A DNA stretch of 64,000 nucleotides from Rhodococcus ruber NBRC 15591 (lineage in GTDB: Bacteria > Actinomycetota > Actinomycetes > Mycobacteriales > Mycobacteriaceae): NCBI RefSeq assembly GCF_001894945.1, contig NZ_BCXE01000023.1, positions 62,001 through 126,000 on the forward strand, given 5' to 3'. Numbering within the stretch: position 1 is the first letter of the stretch; the number at the start of each line of letters is the position of its first letter. The notes under the pieces were generated by a model. The model had not been told where the DNA came from, ran no database searches, and worked only from the letters and a program-made list of their open reading frames with translations. This document shows, one piece after another, positions 1 to 7,741 of the stretch. Both the position numbers and the translations under genes were made by a program.

Positions 1-92
1 TACGGCAACACATCTGGATGTCGGTGTACAACGAGGTCGCCGACGTCCAGGTTGCCGTGCCGGTGATTGATCAGAATGGGCACAGCGCATGA
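1..92 (+). CDS. 3' end of an upstream gene, possibly a condensation/PapA-type acyltransferase
   Basis: Reading from base 3, an open frame of 29 codons runs to a TGA at 90-92. That stop shares the ATGA overlap with the start of the MMPL gene, so the two are translationally coupled. The visible tail contains HIWMSVYNEV and VQVAVPVID, an alternating beta-strand pattern that vaguely resembles the last strands of condensation-type acyltransferases. PapA acyltransferases sit directly upstream of mmpL genes in mycobacterial lipid clusters, which makes this attractive, but 29 residues are too few to assign a family. The coding status is fairly secure because of the coupled overlap; the function is a guess. 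Confidence 0.5.
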   Translation, partial: RQHIWMSVYNEVADVQVAVPVIDQNGHSA

Positions 93-2335
93 TCCTTGGC
101 AGACTCGCCGAAGTGGCATGGCGTCTACCTCGCACCGTGGTCGGGGCGGCGATGCTGTTCCTCGTCGTCGCAGGTGTCTATGCAGCGCCGGCCGCAACCC
201 GGCTGCCGTCCGGTGGATACGATGTTCCGTCATCGGAATCAGCTCGGGCAGAACAGATTCTGGACGAAAGGTTCCGAACGGGTGGACTGCCGGTGGTGTT
301 CACGGTTACCGACCCTGCGGGAGCCGGCAGCGTGCGAGCGCGTGACGAATCCTCCATGATTGTTGCGGCACTGCAAGATTCGCCACACGCGGTCCAGATT
401 GCGTCGTACTGGACCGCACCCTCCCCGCTCGACCAGACCCTGCTGAGTGCGGACCGGAACACCGGGCTGGTCGTCGCACGAATCGCCGGCGACGATCGGG
501 AGGCACCGATCCGGGCGCACGAGATCGCGGCGTCCCTCGTCGGAACCCGCGACGGTGTGACCGTCACCGCCGGTGGTCAGGCCATCACGTACTACGAAGG
601 CACACAACAGTCCCGAAGTGATCTGATCCGGCTCGAGATCATTGCGGTACCGCTGACCTTCATCGCGCTGGTCTGGGTGTTCGGCAGTCTCGTCGCGGCG
701 CTGCTCCCGCTGCTCGTCGCGGCTATCGCTGTCGTCGGCACCGGTGCCTGCCTCTGGGCGCTGTACGCCGTCACCGACGTCTCGGTGTTCGCGGTGAACC
801 TGGCGACGGGCCTGTGCTTGGCTCTCGCGGTCGACTACACGCTGTTCATCGTCAACCGATTCCGTGAGGAACGGGATGCGGGGACCGACGCACACGCGGC
901 GCTGGTACGCACCATGCTGACGGCCGGCCGGACCGTGTTCTATTCGGCGCTGACCATGGCGGTGACCCTGGCGACGTTGCTGATCTTCGAACCGTATCTG
1001 CTTCGCTCCCTGGCATATGCCGGACTTGCGAGTGTCGGATTCGCGATGGCGGGTGCGCTGTGCGTCGCGCCGGCGCTGATCGTTCTCGCAGGAGATCGCA
1101 TCGACGCACTCGATGTGCGAAAGCCGCTGCGACGCTGGTTCCGTCGCGAAGCCGTGCCGATCCGCGCCGTCGAGGATTCGTTCTGGTACCGCACGTCGGC
1201 GGCGGTGATGCGACGACCGGTCGTCGTCCTGGTGACGCTCACGATCGCGCTGCTGACCCTCGCGTGGCCGTTCCAGGGTGTGCAGTTGGCGTATCCCGAC
1301 GACCGGGCGCTGCCGGAGTCGACGACTTCGCGGCAGACGGGCGACATTCTGCGAGCCGATTTCGCCCAGGACTTCGCCGGCTCGACCCCGATCGTTCTGA
1401 CCGGTGCAGTGACGACCGTGCCGCAGGTCGCGGACTACGCGAGGGAACTCTCGACAATCGACGGTGTCCTGTCGGTCAGCAGCCCCGGCGGGGTGTATGC
1501 GAAGGGCATGCAGATCAGCCCACTCCGAGTCGATTCGGCAATCTCCGGTGACAGCGCATACGTCACGGTCTCGACCACGAAGGACCCGTACTCGCAGGAG
1601 GGCAAAGAGCAGCTCGAACGGTTGCGCGAGGTCCGGTCGCCGGCACCCACACTCTTCGGCGGCCTCGCGCAGCGTGACCTCGACAACGTGCACGGCATCA
1701 CCGACCGCGTGCCCGTCGCAGTCGCGCTGATCGCTCTCGCGACGTTCGTGCTCATGTTCCTGATGACCGGCAGCGTGGTGCTTCCGGTCAAAGCGCTGGT
1801 CACCAACGCCCTCTCGCTCACAGCCGGATTCGGCGCCATGGTGTGGATCTTCCAGGACGGCAACCTCGGGGGTCTGGGTACCACCGCGACCGGACACGTC
1901 ACGGCGTTCGTTCCACCCCTGCTCGCTGCCATTGCCTATGCGCTCTCGATGGACTACGAGGTCTTCGTGTTGTCGCGCATCCGCGAGGAATGGCTGGCGA
2001 CCGGGAACAACCAGAGGTCGGTGTGTGCCGGCCTGGCGCGGACAGGTCGCATCGTCACGGCCGCCGCGGTCGTCATGACGGTGGTCTTCCTGGCGATCAC
2101 CGCCGGGGAGGTTTCGTTCATGCGCGGACTCGGCCTCGGACTGACCATCTGCGTGCTGGTGGACGCGTTCGTGGTGCGCACGTTCCTCGTCCCGGCCGTC
2201 ATGGCACTGACGGGCCGGTACAACTGGTGGGCGCCCGCGCCGCTGGCCCGATGGCACGCCAGACGCGGATTCCGCGAAGGGGAAGCGGTCCCGATCCCAG
2301 AACTACGAAAAGAGCAGTCGCTGTGGACAACCTGA
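89..2335 (+). CDS. MMPL/RND-family transporter
   Basis: A 748-residue inner-membrane transporter of the MMPL branch of the RND superfamily, which exports lipids or lipid-linked metabolites using the proton gradient. It has an N-terminal membrane helix at about residues 15-35, a periplasmic domain to about 175, a first helix bundle at about 180-335, a second periplasmic domain, and a second bundle at about 545-720. The Asp-Tyr pairs expected in helices 4 and 10 are present (ALAVDYTLFIVNRFREE near 249 and ALSMDYEVFVLSRIREE near 621); such pairs carry protons in mycobacterial MmpL3. It is shorter than the ~950-residue MmpL proteins. Being first among clustered tailoring enzymes, it probably exports the cluster product. 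The family is certain; the substrate is inferred. Confidence 0.93.
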   Translation: MILGRLAEVAWRLPRTVVGAAMLFLVVAGVYAAPAATRLPSGGYDVPSSESARAEQILDERFRTGGLPVVFTVTDPAGAGSVRARDESSMIVAALQDSPHAVQIASYWTAPSPLDQTLLSADRNTGLVVARIAGDDREAPIRAHEIAASLVGTRDGVTVTAGGQAITYYEGTQQSRSDLIRLEIIAVPLTFIALVWVFGSLVAALLPLLVAAIAVVGTGACLWALYAVTDVSVFAVNLATGLCLALAVDYTLFIVNRFREERDAGTDAHAALVRTMLTAGRTVFYSALTMAVTLATLLIFEPYLLRSLAYAGLASVGFAMAGALCVAPALIVLAGDRIDALDVRKPLRRWFRREAVPIRAVEDSFWYRTSAAVMRRPVVVLVTLTIALLTLAWPFQGVQLAYPDDRALPESTTSRQTGDILRADFAQDFAGSTPIVLTGAVTTVPQVADYARELSTIDGVLSVSSPGGVYAKGMQISPLRVDSAISGDSAYVTVSTTKDPYSQEGKEQLERLREVRSPAPTLFGGLAQRDLDNVHGITDRVPVAVALIALATFVLMFLMTGSVVLPVKALVTNALSLTAGFGAMVWIFQDGNLGGLGTTATGHVTAFVPPLLAAIAYALSMDYEVFVLSRIREEWLATGNNQRSVCAGLARTGRIVTAAAVVMTVVFLAITAGEVSFMRGLGLGLTICVLVDAFVVRTFLVPAVMALTGRYNWWAPAPLARWHARRGFREGEAVPIPELRKEQSLWTT

Positions 2336-2826
2336 ACAGATTCGAAACCGAGGCCACGCATGCGGTCGCGCGGGCCGAGTGGTTTCTCGCACTGGTGGTC
2401 GTCGTGGTGCTGGCCGTCGCCCATCTCGACGAGATCGACTGGGTGGCGTTCGTCGCGCTCTTTCTGATCATCGACATCATCGGCTACATTCCGGGCGCGA
2501 TCGCGTACCGGCGCAGCGCGGATCACGCGGTTGCGAAGGGCTACTATGTCGCCTACAACGTGATGCACAGCTTCCTCACGGCAGCCGCGATTGCGGCGGC
2601 ATGGTCGCTGATCTTCGGTCCGGAATGGGCGCTTCTCGCACTGCCGATCCATCTGTGCGGAGACCGAGCTCTGTTCGGAAACACCATGAAGCCGTTCGGA
2701 ATCTCGTTCGAACCGGTGAAGCATCCGGAGTTCGATGCCTTCGACCGTGCCTACCACCGCGTCGGTGTCCGCTCCGACGATTCCACGAACCACAGGGGGT
2801 TTCGACGTGCGCTTCCTCGCGCGTGA
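2323..2826 (+). CDS. Small four-helix membrane protein of unknown function
   Basis: A 167-residue protein that starts with GTG inside the last codons of the MMPL gene (13-base overlap). About four hydrophobic segments are visible: roughly residues 15-33, 38-60, 78-100 and 102-118, with a charged C-terminal tail of about 45 residues. I do not recognise the family. The overlap with the transporter and the next gene suggests an accessory subunit of the exporter or a membrane-bound cluster enzyme. The frame stays open far upstream of the GTG, but that part is antisense noise inside the MMPL gene and has no start signal. Confidence 0.7.
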   Translation: MDNLNRFETEATHAVARAEWFLALVVVVVLAVAHLDEIDWVAFVALFLIIDIIGYIPGAIAYRRSADHAVAKGYYVAYNVMHSFLTAAAIAAAWSLIFGPEWALLALPIHLCGDRALFGNTMKPFGISFEPVKHPEFDAFDRAYHRVGVRSDDSTNHRGFRRALPRA

Positions 2827-3937
2827 ACGTGCCGTACTCGAGCAGTTCCTGCCGGGACTCGACGACGCGCTGGCCGATGTCCCGCTCGCGGACCTCGAGG
2901 GCAGTGCGGCCCTCGGTATCCCGCTGCTGCGTGATGCCGGCGGAGCCGGACTCGTGATTCCGGTCGAATACAAGGGCAAGGGCGCGAATGCTCTCGATGC
3001 CGTCAGGATCCAGCGGGCACTGGGCTCGCGGTCGCCGTCCCTGGCCGTGGCGAGCACCATGCACCACTTCTCCGTGTCCAGCCTCGTGCTGCTCGCCGAG
3101 ACCGGGGGGAAGGAGTGGCTCGTCCTCGAAGCGATCTCCGCGAAGAACATGCTCGTCGCGTCCGGATTCGCGGAGGGCCGCCCCGACGGCCACATCCTCA
3201 CCCCGACCATGGACGCCACCGTGACGGCCGACGGGGTCCGGGTCAGCGGGACGAAACGACCGTGCAGTCTGGCGCGGTCCATGGACCTGCTCACGGCCAG
3301 TCTCCGGCTGCCCTCCCCGGACGGTCGCGGGGACCGGCTGGCCGTCGCCCTCATTCCCGCCGACGACCCGGGTGTGACGGTCGCTCCGTTCTGGTCCAGC
3401 TTCGCTCTCGCCGGCGCCGAGAGCGATCAGGTGACGATCGACGACGTCCTGGTGCCTGCGGATCTGGTGGTACTCACGGAGGTGACCGAGGACGGGCGGC
3501 TCGACGCCGTCCAGACCGCGGGTTTCGTGTGGTTCGAGCTGCTCATGGCCGCCTCGTACCTGGGTGCGGCCAGCGCACTGGTCGAGCGTGTGCTGTCGGT
3601 GGAACGATCCGCCGACGTCGAGCGGATGCAGCTCGTCTCGCGCACCGAGAGCGCGCACGCGGCGATCGAGAACATCGCCCGGCAGGTCCCGCACGCGCAG
3701 ACGGACGCGGGGCTCCTGGCCGACACCCTGTTGGTGCGGTACGCGGTACAGGACACGATCGCGTCGGTGGTACCCCGAGCGGTCGAACTGCTCGGTGGCA
3801 TGAATTTCATGACGTCGGACGACGTCGGATACCTCGCCGCGGCCGTCAACGGCCTCGGCTTCCACCCGCCGTCGCGCACGCGAATGGCGGGACCGCTGAC
3901 GCGCTATTTCGCGGGCAGCCCCCTCGAGATCGCATGA
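2807..3937 (+). CDS. Acyl-CoA dehydrogenase-family flavoprotein
   Basis: A protein of about 376 residues with an acyl-CoA dehydrogenase layout: helical N-terminal domain, a central beta domain (ATVTADGVRVSGTKRP, then PADDPGVTVAPFWSS) and a C-terminal helical bundle with LLGGMNFMTSDDVG. It probably introduces or removes a double bond on a thioester-bound chain, or acts as an acyl-ACP oxidase. I chose GTG 2807 because CAGGGGG lies about 8 bases upstream; ATG 2735 in the same frame would overlap the preceding gene by 92 bases. Its position next to a thioester reductase-like gene suggests an acyl intermediate held on a carrier or CoA. The exact substrate cannot be read from the sequence. Confidence 0.82.
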   Translation: MRFLARERAVLEQFLPGLDDALADVPLADLEGSAALGIPLLRDAGGAGLVIPVEYKGKGANALDAVRIQRALGSRSPSLAVASTMHHFSVSSLVLLAETGGKEWLVLEAISAKNMLVASGFAEGRPDGHILTPTMDATVTADGVRVSGTKRPCSLARSMDLLTASLRLPSPDGRGDRLAVALIPADDPGVTVAPFWSSFALAGAESDQVTIDDVLVPADLVVLTEVTEDGRLDAVQTAGFVWFELLMAASYLGAASALVERVLSVERSADVERMQLVSRTESAHAAIENIARQVPHAQTDAGLLADTLLVRYAVQDTIASVVPRAVELLGGMNFMTSDDVGYLAAAVNGLGFHPPSRTRMAGPLTRYFAGSPLEIA

Positions 3938-3947
3938 GGAGCGAAGA

Positions 3948-4988
3948 ATGACGTGGCGTAGAAAGACACTGTTGTTGACCGGCGGCTCCGGCGTCGTCGG
4001 ACGGGCACTGATCGACGAACTGTCGCACGACTTCGACGTGGTCTGCATGCGCAACCGCAACCCGGTCGACGACGTCCGGGTCAGCGAGTTCGCCGGGTCC
4101 TTCGCCGAACCGCGGCTCGGCCTGTCCGCCGGCGACTACGCCGTGCTGTCCCGCCGGGTGGATGTGATCGTGCACGCGGCGGCGGCAACCAGTTGGCGGG
4201 AGGACCCGCGACGGATTCGTGAGGTCAATCTCGGTGGCCCGACGGCATTGCTGGAGCTGGCGACGCAGGCATCGGCGCCGCTGTACTTCTTCAGTACCGC
4301 CTTCGTCGCGGATCCACCTTCGGCACAGGGACATTCGCCGGGAGCCGCGGCCTATGTGCAGTCCAAGATCGAAGCCGAGGCGCTCGTCCGGTCGCATGCC
4401 GTGCCGAGTGTGATCGTGCGGCCGTCGATCGTCATCGGTGATTCGGCGGACGGGCGGATGGCGGCGTTCCAGGGTCTGCACGCCGTGCTGGGAGCGATCG
4501 TGCGGGGCGCCGCACCGATGATCCCGATGCCGGCGAACGCTCTCATCGACTTCGTACCGCAGGACCTGGTTGCGGCCGTCATCGGCCGGCTCGTACGTCA
4601 GGAGGTCACCTCCGGCGAGTACTGGCTCACAGCCGGCGACCAGGCATTGTGTGCACGGCAGATCATGGACCTGTGCATGGGCCTGGCGGGTGACCTGGGT
4701 CTGTCGACGCGGGAACCGCGTCTCATCCCGACCGAAGCCGTGGACCGCCTGATCCTTCCGCTGCTGGAGGATTCGCTTCCGGCCCCGCTCCAGGCGAAGT
4801 TCCGCGATCTGCTCGAGTTCGCCTGGCTCTTCCAGAGCGCCGACCCGTTGCCGAACTCGCTGCCGGAACTGGGCTTCGCCGCGCAGGTCACCACGGAGGA
4901 GCTCCGGAAGACGGCCTACCTGTCGATGCGCTACTGGGCGCAGGTGAAGGGGCTCGTGGCCGGCGACGACGACGGGCGGGCGGCGTGA
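3948..4988 (+). CDS. NAD(P)-dependent reductase/epimerase, thioester-reductase-like
   Basis: A 346-residue extended short-chain dehydrogenase. The Rossmann nucleotide motif TGGSGVVG is at residues 11-18 and the catalytic YVQSKIEAEA (Y-x3-K) is near residues 135-144. VNLGGPTALLELA and the Thr/Ser-rich FFSTAFVAD strand match the NAD_binding_4 branch (thioester reductases and fatty acyl-CoA reductases) better than sugar epimerases. Such enzymes release a carrier- or CoA-bound acyl group as an aldehyde. The next gene is an aminotransferase that overlaps it by 4 bases, which would fit aldehyde-to-amine conversion. A role as a 3-beta-hydroxysteroid dehydrogenase-like enzyme cannot be excluded. Confidence 0.8.
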   Translation: MTWRRKTLLLTGGSGVVGRALIDELSHDFDVVCMRNRNPVDDVRVSEFAGSFAEPRLGLSAGDYAVLSRRVDVIVHAAAATSWREDPRRIREVNLGGPTALLELATQASAPLYFFSTAFVADPPSAQGHSPGAAAYVQSKIEAEALVRSHAVPSVIVRPSIVIGDSADGRMAAFQGLHAVLGAIVRGAAPMIPMPANALIDFVPQDLVAAVIGRLVRQEVTSGEYWLTAGDQALCARQIMDLCMGLAGDLGLSTREPRLIPTEAVDRLILPLLEDSLPAPLQAKFRDLLEFAWLFQSADPLPNSLPELGFAAQVTTEELRKTAYLSMRYWAQVKGLVAGDDDGRAA

Positions 4989-6226
4989 CCGCCTCGGGCG
5001 TCCGGACCGGGATCGAGGACCTCTGCCGTGCTCACCAGGGCAGCGGGCGGGCCGCTCTGGGCCGTCTGCTCGGGGGCATGGAGGAGATCGCGTCGGAGGG
5101 CGCCTGGGTCGTCGTCGCGGACGGTCGGCGCTTCCTGAACTTCGGCGGCCACGGGGTGTATCTGCTCGGGCACCGGCATCCGGAGGTGACGGCAGCGGTG
5201 CACCGGCAGATCGACACGCACCCGATGTCGACGCGCGTCTTCTTCGAACCCGCGGGCGTGCACGCGGCGGCGGCACTGTCCGCCGTCACGCCTGCGGGCC
5301 TGGACCTCGTGCACTTCGTCAACTCGGGCGCCGAGGCCACCGAGGCGGCGTTGAAGCTGGCGCGGGCACATGGCAAGACCGAGATCGTCACGACCGTCAA
5401 CGGCTTCCACGGCAAGACCCTGGGGGCACTGAGTGTCACCGCCCGCCCGGTCTTCCAGAGGCCGTTCGAGCCGCTGCTGCCGGGGGTGACCGCCGTGCGG
5501 TACGGGGACGCCGCCGAACTCGACGCCGCGCTCGCCCGGGTCGCGGGCCGGGGCGTCCTCATCGTCGAGCCGGTACAGGGTGAGGGAGGGGTGATCGTGC
5601 CCCCTCCCGGCTATCTCGCCGCCGCGGCCGATCTGTGCCGACAGCACGACGCGCTGTTGATCGTCGACGAGATCCAGACCGGTCTGGGGCGCTTGGGCAC
5701 GTGGTGGGGTATCGACGACGCTCGGATCGTTCCGGACATCATGCTCGTCGGTAAGGGACTCTCGGGCGGTGTCGTCCCGATCTCCGCGATGGTCGCCACA
5801 GCAGAGACGTATCAACCGTTCGCCAAGGACCCGTACCTGCATTCCTCGACCTTCGCGGCCTCGCCGATCGCGTGTGCGGCAGCCGCGGCGACGATCCGGG
5901 TCATGCGCGACGACGACATCGTCGGCAAGGCGGCGGATCTGGGCCGGCGCCTCGTCCACGCCGTCGGGAACGCCGTGGCGGCTCACTCCTCGGCGCACCG
6001 CATCGAGGTCCGCGGCCGCGGACTGCTGATCGGCATCGAGTTCGACGATCCTCGATCGGTCGGAGACCTGTACCTGAACCTCGTCGATCGCGGGGTTCTG
6101 GTCAACCACTCCCTGAATTCGCCGACAGTGCTACGTCTCACCCCGCCGGCCGTCCTTTCCGACGGTGAACTGGACTTCTTCCTGACCGCGTTCACCGACG
6201 CGCTGTCCGCTGCCTTTTTCGCCTGA
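4985..6226 (+). CDS. Class III PLP-dependent aminotransferase
   Basis: A 413-residue enzyme of the acetylornithine/ornithine aminotransferase fold. Visible signatures are the Gly-rich NSGAEATEAALKLAR, the conserved VDEIQTGLGRLG and the PLP-binding lysine in LVGKGLSGG (K257), followed by HSSTFAASPIACAAA. The start is GTG in a GTGA overlap with the reductase, so the two are likely made together. Class III enzymes commonly use ornithine, lysine or glutamate as amino donor and act on omega-amino groups or aldehydes. In this cluster it most plausibly aminates an aldehyde made by the neighbouring reductase. A housekeeping arginine-pathway role is unlikely because no arg genes are nearby. Confidence 0.9.
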   Translation: MTASGVRTGIEDLCRAHQGSGRAALGRLLGGMEEIASEGAWVVVADGRRFLNFGGHGVYLLGHRHPEVTAAVHRQIDTHPMSTRVFFEPAGVHAAAALSAVTPAGLDLVHFVNSGAEATEAALKLARAHGKTEIVTTVNGFHGKTLGALSVTARPVFQRPFEPLLPGVTAVRYGDAAELDAALARVAGRGVLIVEPVQGEGGVIVPPPGYLAAAADLCRQHDALLIVDEIQTGLGRLGTWWGIDDARIVPDIMLVGKGLSGGVVPISAMVATAETYQPFAKDPYLHSSTFAASPIACAAAAATIRVMRDDDIVGKAADLGRRLVHAVGNAVAAHSSAHRIEVRGRGLLIGIEFDDPRSVGDLYLNLVDRGVLVNHSLNSPTVLRLTPPAVLSDGELDFFLTAFTDALSAAFFA

Positions 6227-6249
6227 GCCCTACAGCAAGGAGAACCCCC

Positions 6250-6708
6250 ATGCGCAGTGTCACCATGTCGTTCGTCCTCCCCGGAATCGACCCGAGCGCC
6301 GCCTTCGACCGGATCGGCGACTTCGAGAGCTACCCCCGATTGACCGAGGCTGTGGTCGCGGTCGAGGTGGCCCCCGGGGACGCCGGCGAAGTCCGGTCCA
6401 GCTGGACCGTCAAGTTCCGCAAGGGGCTGCTGCGCTGGACCGAGCACGATGTGCTCGACCGCGACGCCGGAACGATCGCGTTCACGCAACTCGAAGGGGA
6501 CTTCGAGGTGTTCGACGGAACCTGGCGCATCGGCCGGACGGAAGACGGCGCGTCGGTGGTCTTCGACGCCCGGTTCGACCTGGGCATTCCGTCACTGGCC
6601 GACATTCTCGACCCGGTCGCCGAGGGTGCGCTGCGCGAGAACATCGCCCTCATCCTGTCCGGGTTGTTCGGCGAGATACGACAGCCGGCGCTGGCGGTCG
6701 ACGCGTGA
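6250..6708 (+). CDS. SRPBCC (polyketide cyclase/COQ10-like) protein
   Basis: A 152-residue single-domain protein with the SRPBCC/START pattern. It begins MSFVLPGIDPSAAFDRIGDF (residue 4 onward), has the typical SYPRLTEAVVAVEV segment near 35, then long antiparallel strands and a C-terminal helix. AAGGAG lies 8 bases before the ATG. Members include aromatases/cyclases in aromatic polyketide clusters and lipid-binding chaperones. Here it could cyclise an intermediate or ferry a hydrophobic intermediate between enzymes. I see no residue pattern that distinguishes these roles. Confidence 0.82.
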   Translation: MRSVTMSFVLPGIDPSAAFDRIGDFESYPRLTEAVVAVEVAPGDAGEVRSSWTVKFRKGLLRWTEHDVLDRDAGTIAFTQLEGDFEVFDGTWRIGRTEDGASVVFDARFDLGIPSLADILDPVAEGALRENIALILSGLFGEIRQPALAVDA

Positions 6709-7730
6709 CCACCACCCAGGACGCCGCGCAGCACCTCGCGCGGCGAGATGCGCTCGCCGTGCTGCGGGACTACGCCCGGAGTTCGTCCGCGTTCCTCGCA
6801 CTCAACGAGGGCAACCGGTACTTCACGGTGCCGGGTCGCACCGGGTTCGTCGCCTACCGGCCGGTCGGCCGACGTTACTGGATCCAGTTCACCGGTGCCG
6901 CCACCCCCGAGCACGATCGATCCGCCGTCGACCATGCCTTCGCCGAAGCGGCGAAGCGCGCCGGGAAACGGGTCGTGGCCGTGCAACTGGAGCGGTCCGA
7001 TGCCGAGCGCGCAGCCGCGAACGGATGGGTGGTCAATCAGTTCGGATCCTCGTACAGCATCGACCTCTCCGCATTCAGCCTGCGCGGCCGGAAGTTCGTC
7101 AAGACCCGCAACATGATCACCCGTTCGCGTCGTGAGGGGGTGACCGTGCGCGAGGCGACGCCGGAGCAGCTGACCGACCCCGCGTTCGCCACCCGACTGG
7201 ACCGGCTCGATGCCGCGTGGTTGCGGAACAAGGGGCGTCACGTCAAGGGACTCAGGCTGATGGTCGGGGAGCGCGGCGGCGAGGTCCAGGAGCAACGCCG
7301 GCTCTTCGTCGCCGAAGCCGCCGGCCGGATCGTCGCGTACATCTCCTACTCGCCCGTCTTCGGCGAGAAGGCCGGCTGGCTCTACGACTTGACGCGGCGA
7401 TCCCCGGACGCGCCACCCGGCGTTGTCGAGCACATCTTCGCCGAGGCGGCACAGGTGCTGCGCGAGGACGATGCGCCCTGGCTGCACCTGGGGCTCACAC
7501 CGTTCGTCGGCATCGACCCGGACGCTGCTCTTCCGGGTGCGTCCCGCATGCTGAGCACCGCAACAGGACTGATCGCGAAGCACGGTTCGGCCGTCTATCC
7601 GGCCGCGAGTCAGCTGGCCTTCAAGCTCAAATGGCGTCCCACCCTGGTGACGCCGGAGTACATCGCATTTCCCGGTCGTGTTCGCCTGCGAGACCTCTGG
7701 AGTCTCGCCCGGGCGACGAATTCGCTCTGA
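6705..7730 (+). CDS. DUF2156 / LPG-synthase C-terminal-like acyltransferase
   Basis: A 341-residue soluble protein resembling the C-terminal aminoacyl-transferase domain of MprF (DUF2156, tandem GNAT-like folds): NEGNRYFTVPGRTGFVAYRP near 33-52, the middle FVKTRNMITRSRREG, and the late GWLYDLTRRSPDAPPGVVE. In MprF this domain moves an amino acid from tRNA to a lipid. No flippase membrane domain is attached, so the protein is probably cytosolic and could acylate or aminoacylate the cluster product. It starts with GTG in a GTGA overlap with the SRPBCC gene. Family assignment is good; acyl donor and acceptor are unknown. Confidence 0.83.
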   Translation: MTTTQDAAQHLARRDALAVLRDYARSSSAFLALNEGNRYFTVPGRTGFVAYRPVGRRYWIQFTGAATPEHDRSAVDHAFAEAAKRAGKRVVAVQLERSDAERAAANGWVVNQFGSSYSIDLSAFSLRGRKFVKTRNMITRSRREGVTVREATPEQLTDPAFATRLDRLDAAWLRNKGRHVKGLRLMVGERGGEVQEQRRLFVAEAAGRIVAYISYSPVFGEKAGWLYDLTRRSPDAPPGVVEHIFAEAAQVLREDDAPWLHLGLTPFVGIDPDAALPGASRMLSTATGLIAKHGSAVYPAASQLAFKLKWRPTLVTPEYIAFPGRVRLRDLWSLARATNSL

Positions 7731-7741
7731 AAGGAGGAACA

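Noticed and set aside
239-2257. Long minus-strand open frame over the MMPL gene
   Set aside because: Arg/His-rich composition with no domain; a mirror image of the real MMPL frame.
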